From Litsea cubeba (Eukaryota; Streptophyta; Magnoliopsida; Laurales; Lauraceae): a stretch of DNA of 64,000 nucleotides. Below, in pieces: positions 55,612-64,000 of the stretch (position 1 is its first letter; the number at the start of each line of letters is the position of its first letter). Under the pieces are notes generated by a model, which searched no databases, was not told where the DNA came from, and saw only the letters and a list, made by a program, of their open reading frames with translations. The stretch covers positions 52,926,798-52,990,797 of the forward strand of contig CM022949.1 in assembly GCA_012931725.1 (NCBI GenBank). The letters run 5' to 3'. A program made the position numbers and the translations under genes.

Positions 55612-58600
55612 CACATCTGTATCTATCTTTGGATACGATGGGAGTACTCGAAGGCCTATCGGCAAAATCAGGTTCAAGTTGCAAATCGGTGATCTTATCT
55701 CTGAGGTCACTGTGTATGCAATAAAAACCCCTTCATGCTACAACATCCTTCTCGGACGCCCTTGGATCCACGAGAATGGCGTTGTCCCTTCAACTCTACA
55801 TCAATGCATCAAGTTTGTTGGCGATGACGGCATGATACATCGAGTCTTTGCGGATAGAAAACCCTTCAAAGGTAAAGAAATCCACTTCGCAGACTCACAG
55901 ATGTATGAAGGTGAAAAAGAAGAAGAGGAGAAGCATACCACACCCTTTGCCGAAAATCTCCAGAAAGATAAAGGCAAAGCTCCTCAACAATCACCGGAAG
56001 AAAACAAACCATCCGGTAAATCTGAAGAGAGCATTCAAACTCCCTTCATCATCTCCCTCAAACCTTCAAAGCCTTTGGTCATCACAACTAAAGTGAAGAA
56101 GGCAAAGCAAAAGTCTGGGGGCAAATTTGTTGTCTCTTTCGTGTCTATCATGCAAGACACGGATTCGAATTCAGAGCCAGAAGACGACACATCGTCAAGC
56201 CAAGCTGACACTCAGCAAGTTCAGCCTGCTCTCACTCCAATGGAGACAACTTCTGACATAGAAGATCCTACGTCAGCTTCCTTCGTTGTTCCAGCAACTT
56301 CAGCGAAGGAAAAGCCGATCTTCTTCCATAGATCGGATGCTTCTTCATCAAACTCCATGCTTGAACCTTTCCAAAATGAAGGTATGCCTCAACTATCCTT
56401 ATATAGTTCTGTAGCACAAGCTATTATGAAGAAAATGGGCTATGACACTCAAAACCTAGTCGGTTTGGGAGAAGGACGCGGTATTCTCACGCCATTGGGG
56501 CCCGTCTTGACCAAAAGCCAGCTGGAAGATTGGAGACTCTACGGCTATGTAGAAAAGTCTTCACACGGGTTAGGGTATGATCCCGACACTCCCCTGAGAC
56601 AGTTGACACAAAGGCTTAAAAGTCAATATACTGACCAAGCCTCAACATCTCAAGTCCATGAAGACATCGATCTCCCTGGATATCTCTTTGATGAGTCGCC
56701 TGACTAAGATCCAGGAAGCTCATCCAATTGGCACGATTTCTCTGACAATGAAGAGGAGTTATTCGATGGCACAGACGTATGGTCTTCTGACCCAGAAGAA
56801 CCCACATCTCCAAAAGAAGTAGCCTACTTCGACCCGGTTTCAACAGGCGATTGGGATCATCTCATAGCAAGCCTTGGGAAAATTACCGATCAAGAAGACC
56901 CGTGGAAAGGAACAAAACCTTGGTCTGGAAGTGCCCTTGAAACCCCAGAAGGTTTCGTTGAGCTGGAAGCCTCCGAAAATATTGTGGAGGAACCACCTTT
57001 GAACCTTCCAACAGAAGATCCTGTTCAAAAGATAGACTTGGGAACACCAGATAACCCACGTCCTGTATTCATAAGCAAGAATATAGAGGATGATGAGTTA
57101 CCTGAGTATATCGCCTTTCTTCGTGAGTTCGTTGATTGCTTTGCATGTTCTTATGCTGAAATGCCTGGTTTAGACCCCAAAATAGCGGTTCACAAACTCA
57201 ATCTTCAAGATGACATCAAGCCTGTCAAGCAATGCCAAAGAAGACTCCGTCCAGATGTCATGGATAAAATTGAACAAGAAGTTCAAAAACTCAAAAGCGT
57301 CGGCTTCATCCGTGAGGAACAACATCCTAAATGGTTGGCCAACATTGTCCCCGTGACAAAGAAAAACGGGCAGATCAGGGTCTGTATTGACTATAGAGAC
57401 CTGAATGGCGCATGCCCAAAAGATGAATTTGCGCTCCCCATACCAGAGGTAATGATTGATAATACCTGTGGATTCGAGCGAATGACATTCATGGATGGTT
57501 TCTCTGGCTACAATCAGATAAACATGCATCCTCAAGATGAAAAACATACATCTTTTCGGACCCCATTTGGCGTGTATTGCTACACTGTCGTGACATTTGG
57601 TCTGAAAAATGCTGGTGCCACATATCAGAGGGCTATGATGAAGATATTCTAAGATATGCAGCACAAGACGGTTGAATGTTAAGTTGATGACCTCGCCGTC
57701 AAAAGCAAAAGAAAAGAAAATCATCTCGAAGACCTTCGAGAAGTCTTCCTCCGGCTTCGTAAACACAAGCTGTGAATGAATCCTTTGAAATGCTTCTTCG
57801 GCGTCTCGTTGGGTAAGTTCCTCGGATTCCTAGTTCGGAAAGCTAAAATAGAGCTTGACCCCATAAAAGTCAAAGCCATTCTAGAAATGCCCTCTCTAAG
57901 AACCTTGAGAGAACTCAAAGGGCTTCAAGGGAGATTAGCCTACATCAGACGGTTCATCTCCAATCTTTTGCGGAAATGTCGTCCATTCTCCCGGTTGATG
58001 AAAAAAGGTGTAAACTTTGTCTGGGATGCTGACTGTGAAGCTGCTTTCTAAGACATCGAGTCATACCTTACAAAACCTCCAGTGTTAGCTGCTCCTACCA
58101 CTGGAAAACCATTCATCTTGTACACAAGAGCCCTTGATCACTCTTTGGGAGCTCTGCTTGCTCAAGAAAATGATCAAAGAAAAGAAGCTACTCTATATTA
58201 CCTCAGCCGCATGCTACTAGGTGCAGAGCATCGATACTCTCCAATCGAAAAAGAATGTCTTGTCGTGATGTTCGCAGTACAAAAGCTGCATCACTACTTG
58301 CTTTCCAACATAGTCTACCTGGTCTCAAGGGTCAACCTCTTGAAGGTCCTTGTCACAAAGGCAGGTTCTCTCAATGCTCGAATGGCAAAATGGTCCATCC
58401 TTCTGTCACAATTTGATATTAGGTATGTACCACAAAAGGCAATCAAAGGGCAAGCTCTAGCGGACTTCCTCGCAGAGCATCCATTGCCTAAAGATTCTCC
58501 ACTCAGAGATGATCTCCCAGACGAGCCAGTCTACAATGTGGAGACTTTCTCACAAAGTACCTCCTGGGACATATACTTTGACGGTGCAACCAGGACAAAT

Positions 58601-60358
58601 GAAAAAAGACAGCTGATCTCGGGAGTTGGCATCCTCTTTGTTAGCCCCGACAAATACATGATTCCACACGCTTTCTCGCTACTGGAACCATGCACAAACA
58701 ATGCAGCTGAATATCAAGCTCTGATCCTAGGATTGGAACTCGCCATCGAATCCGGTATCACCATGCTGGAAGTCTTTGGAGACTCTCAACTGATCGTCAA
58801 CCAGATGAATCAGAAATTTGAAGTCAGGAAGCCAGATTTGCTGCCTTACTACAATAAGGCACAATCACTTCTGCAAAAGTTCGACATCTGTCACATCACC
58901 CACATTCGTAGAGGTGAAAACATGCGTGCAGATGCCCTGGCTGGACTTGCCGCATCTATGGCAATCCAGGAAGGGGAAAACACGCAAATCACAGTGTGCG
59001 AAAGAAGAATCCTTCCTCCTCTTAACACACACCAAGCAGTTGCTGAATGCCACCAAGTGATTGGAAGTCGGATTTCAATCCTTCAAACTTCAATCGGCGA
59101 CTGGAGGGATCCGTTCATTGATCACATTATGTTCGGAATCCTACCTGAAGATCCAAAAAAACGGTTAAGCATCCAAAGGCGAATCCCAAACTTTCATTTC
59201 GATATTCCTTCAAAAACCCTTTACAGAAAATCCTTCAACGGAGTACTTCTACGCTGCTTGTCACAACAAGAGGCTGAAGAAACACTCAAAGAAGTTCATG
59301 CTGGTCTCTGCGGAGCTCATCAGGCTGGTCCCAAGCTCTATGATCAGATAAAAAGGTTAGGTTATTACTGGCCTACCATGGTAGCTGACGTAATGCAATT
59401 TGCTAAGCGCTGCCAACAATGCCAAGTTCATGGAGATTACATTCACATGCCACCAGAACGGCTGCATCCTACAGTGATTTCATGGCCTTTCGAAGCCTGG
59501 GGTATGGACATCATAGGTCCTATTTCTCCCTCTTCGAGCAAAGGTCATCGCTTCATCTTCGCCGCTACGGATTATTTCTCCAAGTGGTCAGAAGCATTTG
59601 CGTTCAACGAAATGAAGACCTCATCAGTCCTTCAGTTCCTGCGCACCAACATCATTTGTCATTTCGGCATACCCAAAAGATTCGTCCATGATAACAGACC
59701 ACAATTCCGGGATCATCGATTCTACTGGTTCTGCGACAAATACAAAATCCAAAGCTGTCCTTCGACTCCATACAATCCGGTAGCAAACGGATTAGCAGAA
59801 GCTTTCAACAAGACACTCTGCAGAATCCTCAAAAAAATGGTCTCTAGTCACAAAAGAGACTGGAGCGATAAAATATCTGAAGCTTTGTGGGCCTATCGAA
59901 CCACCGTTCGAGGACCAACCCATAGCACACCATTCTCCTTAGTCTATGGATGCGAAGCTGTCGTGCCCTTGGAAGTACAAATTCCTTCCCTGAGGGTATC
60001 TTTGCAAAATGACATGACGCAAGAAAGCAATGTCAAATTGCGACTCCATGAGCTGGACAATCTCGATGAGAGACAGCTCGAAGCTCAACAGAGCATTGAA
60101 CTTTACTCAGCACGCATGGCAGGATCTTTCGACAAAAAGGTCAGGCAACGCGCCTACAAAAAGGGTGACTTGGTTCTTGCGGTAAAAAGACCAACGGTCT
60201 TCGCTCACAAGTCCAAAGGAAAATTTAAGCCAAAATGGGAGGGACCCTACGTCATCGACAAGGTCTTCTCCAACGGCGCATACGCACTCCTAAACATGGA
60301 AGGTGACAGATGTATGCTGCCCATTAACGACAAGTTCTTAAAGCGGTACTACCCTTGA
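55612..60358 (+). pseudogene. pol of element C: protease, G-patch, RT, RNases H, integrase; one frame, five stops
   Basis: The whole stretch stays in a single frame, so it shows the ancestral continuity that element A has lost. Domains run in order: end of protease (NILLGRPWIH), charged spacer, G-patch block, RT, RNase H lacking its first Asp, intact aRNH and integrase. Stops are at 56705-56707, 57650-57652, 57680-57682, 57773-57775 and 58049-58051. The third replaces the Tyr of the YVDD box. Three of the five are C-to-T changes. The stretch 58082-60358 (758 codons, aRNH plus integrase) is fully open, but the integrase DNG block reads DNR. The copy is inactive. Confidence 0.9.
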
Positions 60359-60895
60359 AGACTTACCCAACTGGGTAAGAGCAATGCCTGTACGGCCAAA
60401 ACTAGTTTCCAGGTACACGCTCGCTAAACCCACCTTTTTTAGAATTTTCATGTCAAGTGTTGAAATTTCTAGAAATTTAAACAATGCTTACTTTCATTGT
60501 TTCATTGTTCAAAAACCCAAGTTTAGGAACCTTTCCCTAACTTGACCAAGATTTTCAACCCTTGAACTCAAAATTCATGGTTTGAAACAAAATCCGGATT
60601 CAGGGATTTCCACCCTAGTCCACCCTACCTTTTACCGCCTAAATGGTTTTAGGTCAAAACTTATGACCCTCGTGTCTTTAAACAAAAAAAAATGGTTTTT
60701 CAAAAAGCTGTGGGGAAGCGATGCTTAGTCGATACTCGCACAAATCGGAAGCATGCGAACCACGTTCGACACTTCCAAAAAATCGCAGGGAAGCGACATT
60801 TCGTCGATACTTGCAAAATCCAAAACCGTGGAGATGCAACATTTCAGTTGATATCCACAACCCAAATTTCAAAGGTTCGAAAAAACCTTAAAACT
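60359..60895 (+). other. truncated tail of element C
   Basis: Contains the CTTACCC hairpin (60362-60379), an AT-rich spacer and a shortened GATACTTGCA array (60710-60870). It ends where homology switches to the LTR interior. Confidence 0.65.
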
Positions 60896-60899
60896 TTGG

Positions 60900-62350
60900 C
60901 CACCCCGTCTTTCGCCGTTTTTTCGCGATTCGAAGCGTCTGGCCTCTGGTATTTTCCAAAATTCATACTTTTGAGACACCAAATCCTCTGACATCCGTCA
61001 AAAACACGGGTTAATCATCAAGAGTATCGAAATCAACATTGATTGCCAACTGGTCAACCAAAAAAAAAGTGTGCTTTTTACCCGACCGATCGAGAAATCG
61101 ACAGGACAGATGGCACCGACCCGCTGTTGGCAACCAACACCTGAAGTTACATGGTCATCCGATGTCGATCTACATGAAGATCCATTGATGATCATCGCCA
61201 GAAGAATCCCAAAAGACGCGGCACGGCCCGCGACTCTTCAACTGCTCGGTGACCACTTAATGCGATTAATGGACTAGCTTTATTACAGTCATTAATCCAT
61301 TTATTTGGACGGCCCAATCAGAAGCAAGCATCCGGGAGTTACAAGTCAAGAGATTCATGGCATTTAACCCATGAAACTCCTCCCATCATGGCGATTAAAG
61401 GCGATTAAATGGCCTCAATCTCCTCCGGCCAATCAGAAGCCGAGAAAAAGGAGTTACAAAATAAAGAATTCAATCTTGTAACTCCTCCCTTTATGTAGCT
61501 TTATGACAATTAAGGCTCATAAACCCTCCGAAATGGCTACCTAAAAGCCTATAAATAGGAGAGCATTCCAAAGAATTCCATCGGAAAAAGAAGACAGATC
61601 CCAGATCAGAAGAAAAGCACAGAAATACAGAGAAAGAAAGAGAGAAAACTCTGCGGAAGTTCTACACCGACCCCCGCTACAAGGTGACAAAAGTCCCTTG
61701 GGGGGTATCCCTTCTCCTTCTACCTCCAATGGCTTAGACGTGGCTTTTCAGCCCGTCTACTTAATTTTTTATTGGACATAGGACCTCCTTTTGGTCTTTG
61801 TCCTCTAAAAACCTGAGGTTATAGCCAAGCCAAGCGAATCAAATAGCATCCTCTGTTCTCATCTGCATGGATGATAGCGAAGTCCACATATGGCTTGCGA
61901 CCGTCAATCTGAACAAGTCCCCCACAATCTCCTGAGAAGTTAGATCCTCTTTTTCTTGCTTTTCATTATAGTTTGTATTTTTTCAAAAGAGACAAAAATC
62001 ACAACTCTTGTCTTTCATTATTGATAAGGTTTGTAAATCGGTTATAAACGCCATAATCGGCTATAAATACCAAAAAAATCGCCTTTCACGGCAAAATCAA
62101 GAAAATGTCTCTTTTTTAAATATATGTGCAATGGAAAACTTGAAAGAAGTTGATTTCCTTTTTACTTGCGAAGGCTGATCTCCGGATCACCACTTGCGAT
62201 TCCAAGTAAAAATAGAAAATCTGGCACACCCACAAAAAAAAAATGTTGATGCACGCCTCTGCCCCCCTTCCGGTTACGAAAGGGTCGTACCCAAACGGAC
62301 TCCCATGTCCGCCGACCTCGATAGAACCGGGCGGAAGCGCCGGTCCATCA
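60900..62350 (+). repeat. 3' LTR fragment of Tat element C
   Basis: It aligns with the LTR of B from about 54125 onward (TTTCGCCGTTTTTTCGCGATTCG) to the terminal CCATCA. The TATA box is intact at 61550-61557. The G/C palindrome has lost its right half. The first ~0.8 kb of the LTR is missing. Confidence 0.85.
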
Positions 62351-62517
62351 TTTACGAGCATCATTCATTGCCTGTCATTCAAAACAACTATGGATGAAGG
62401 CCAAGCGCCGACGGCCGAAACCAAGAGGAACTCTATCCCAGAAGGGTTCCCTGTCTTATAGCTCCCGACCTCACTTTGTTGGCGAACTTGGTAAGGTCAG
62501 AAGCTAGGGGGAAATTG
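62351..62517 (+). other. probable internal 3' end of a fourth Ty3-type element (D)
   Basis: Sequence directly after the LTR of C has no match elsewhere in the window. It ends in a purine-rich GCTAGGGGGAAATTG, polypurine-tract-like, before a TGTCGGGAG LTR-like start. TTTAC (62351-62355) would be the TSD of C. No coding sequence is seen. Confidence 0.45.
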
Positions 62518-63440
62518 TGTCGGGAGATTTTCAAAGCTCCAGGATTATGCTAATCACGGCTATAAGATGGGATTAAGTACTCCCACGTGCCGACCACGTG
62601 CCAACCATGTGGCTCCCGGACTCGCCTCGGCTACTGGGGCAGAGGCCTCAGCCGAAACCGGACAGGCTTTGGCTGCTAGCGCCGAGCTCGGCTGCCAGGG
62701 GCCCACTTCGGCTAACGAGCTTGACCTCGGCCAAAGGAGCCGGGACGGAAGCCGAGGCAGAGAAGGATCTCCTCTCGCGCCCTACGCCCACCACGTCATC
62801 AGTCACGTGGCAGAGTAGGGGTGCGAGCCAGTGGGATAGATGCGATATCAGCCGTCCACAATCTTCGCCAGATCACTGACAGAGCGGCATCCAGCGGCTG
62901 TGACCAAATCAGGGCAAGGCTCGAGGGTGGATCCGATGGGACCTCAACCGCCAAAGGCATCCAACATGATCTGGCTCAACATGACATGCATTAAATGCAA
63001 TGTGGGCTGATCCGACTGGCATTAAATGCAATGTGGGCTGAAGTGGACCGCATTTATGACTTTGTGGGCTGCTAAGGACTTCCCTATCAAATCATGGGAC
63101 CCACTCCAAAATATCATCCAAGATATCCTCCATGGTTCTCTATAATTAGAACTCCATTCTACGTGCAAGGTACGCACACTTAGAACCAGAGAGCTGTTAC
63201 TCTGCCTCTCTTCTTCCTCTCCTTCCTTCGTTCTCAGTCCATACACTGACTTAGGCATCGGAGAGCCTTGCGCCGTCCAGGCCAGGGTCCTCTGACCGTT
63301 TGCTCTTCCTTTTCAGGTTTAGAGGCAGCAGATCATCTCCTTCATTTGGATAAGTCTTGTAAGGCACCCTTATTATTGTGGGTCATAATTTCCTGCACCT
63401 AAAATTTTAATTTTAGTTCTGCTCCTGCAGATCTCGTGGC
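62518..63440 (+). repeat. probable 3' LTR of element D
   Basis: It begins TGTCGGGAGATTTTC after a polypurine-like tract, is moderately GC-rich, and has a TATA-like TATAATTA at 63141-63148. About 90-140 bases further on it carries CTGACTTAGGCATCGGAG followed by GCCTTGCG, a pattern I associate with R/U5 of other Tat-type gypsy LTRs. The 3' end is uncertain because no second LTR, TSD or PBS is present. The short ORFs across it look incidental. Confidence 0.5.
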
Positions 63441-64000
63441 ACAACTGTGTCTGTCGTCTATCTTCTATGTTTGGGACATTTGCATCAGCATTGCCCAAGC
63501 AGTGCATGATTGAATTCGCATCTTCATTTTTTAATGGGGCTTTCATCTAGCTATGATTACTCTATTGTAACCTCCTTCAAAGGAGGAGAAGCAGAGGCAA
63601 CAGTACTAGTTGTAAAAAGAGAGGGCAATTTTTTTCTTAATTGGCCATCTTTGATCGTGGTCTTCTGACTAGCAATGTTGAAATAGCAAAGGTGATTGAT
63701 ACTTTTGAAATGATAGAATCGTAAATAAGGGTATTTGGATCATTAAATATTGTAACATCGATAGGTGGTAAATTTAAATAGATTCATTTGAGATAATTTG
63801 AATATGTCTAACACAGCCAACAATAACATTTATGAGAAAAAGATTTTTTATGCAGGTTAATGACTCTTAAGGAAAAGGATAGGCCGAAGCATGGGCGGCG
63901 CCATGTGGTTGACAGTGGGGTCAATTGATCCCACTAAGATCTGAAAACATATTTATAAAATTTTTGTGAACCTCAGAGTGAGAATCTTTTGACTCACTGA
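63441..64000. other. unassigned flanking DNA, with a possible transposon fragment at the end
   Basis: I see no gene. From about 63885, GGCGGCGCCATGTGGTTGAC, GTGGGGTCAATTGATCCCAC and the following A/T-rich text resemble a dispersed repeat common in eudicot genomes, often linked to hAT-type elements. The match is from memory only and needs a search. The rest could be host DNA. Confidence 0.3.

Larger units (their letters stand above)
55612..62350 (+). mobile_element. Tat-type retrotransposon C, 3' part with internal deletion
   Basis: It begins inside the protease right after the LTR of element B, runs through pol to 60358 and the start of the tail repeats. It is then joined near 60890-60905 to the middle of its own LTR, losing the antisense gene, tail, polypurine tract and the first ~0.8 kb of LTR. 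The LTR ends CGGTCCATCA at 62350. The clean start fits element B having inserted into C, with TSD CACAT predicted at 55612-55616. Confidence 0.82.

Noticed and set aside
33864..62350. Tandem Tat elements sharing LTRs through unequal recombination
   Set aside because: Shared-LTR tandems would keep the primer-binding site and gag after each LTR. Here each LTR meets pol at a different internal point, which fits nested insertion better, though upstream sequence is needed to settle it.
62567..62879. GC-rich ORFs of 83-93 codons in the D LTR
   Set aside because: Two overlapping frames are open in a short GC-rich stretch. There is no start context or family match, and the surroundings look like an LTR.
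63885..64000. Firm call of a hAT-type element at the window end
   Set aside because: Only one end is visible, no terminal inverted repeat or target duplication can be shown, and the resemblance is from memory.

Overview
The window is repetitive plant nuclear DNA, most likely from an angiosperm with a large genome. The evidence is Ty3/gypsy pol genes of the Tat type (a second, archaeal-type RNase H and no chromodomain), primer-binding sites complementary to plant initiator tRNA-Met, an antisense gene with GT-AG introns encoding a plant mobile domain (PMD), and elements nested inside elements. I found no convincing single-copy host gene, tRNA, rRNA or CRISPR array. The species cannot be named from this sequence.

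Layout. (1) 1-33863 is the 3' part of Tat element A: decayed gag/protease linker, protease, G-patch, RT, RNase H, aRNase H, integrase (to 6667), tandem repeats (7020-8085), an antisense PMD gene (8268-20564, minus strand), tail repeats, a polypurine tract and a 3' LTR (21813-23597, resuming 33332-33863). Element A is broken twice: by a 7.6-kb gag-only copia-like element (8983-16622, TSD CTGAG) in the last exon of the antisense gene, and by a 9.7-kb non-coding element with 3.86-kb LTRs (23598-33331, TSD GTTCT) in its LTR. (2) 33864-55611 is Tat element B: a pol remnant beginning inside RNase H, the same repeats, a nearly open antisense PMD gene (37373-42044, minus), and an LTR (53051-55611). 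It is broken by a second long-LTR non-coding element in the opposite orientation (43177-52998, TSD CACAT). (3) 55612-62350 is Tat element C: pol from the protease to the end in one frame with five stops, then a deletion joining the pol tail to the middle of the LTR. (4) 62351-63440 looks like the 3' end and LTR of a fourth Ty3-type element, D. The last 0.5 kb is mostly unassigned.

Each Tat 3' LTR ends cleanly in CATCA against internal pol sequence of the next copy. The simplest reading is serial nesting (A in B, B in C, C in D), with the 5' halves upstream of the window. The long-LTR and copia-like insertions came last, since their LTR pairs are nearly identical.

The least expected feature is inside the copia-like element. 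About 1.9 kb between its gag ORF and polypurine tract (12431-14338) reads as a head-to-tail array of more than 20 imperfect hairpins. The stems differ from unit to unit but pair within a unit, while the loops share an AGTYAYATYYTT-like motif. Second is the antisense PMD gene of the Tat elements, which has its own TATA box, a 10-nt first coding exon and four phase-1 introns. The exons in copy B sum to exactly 1225 codons.
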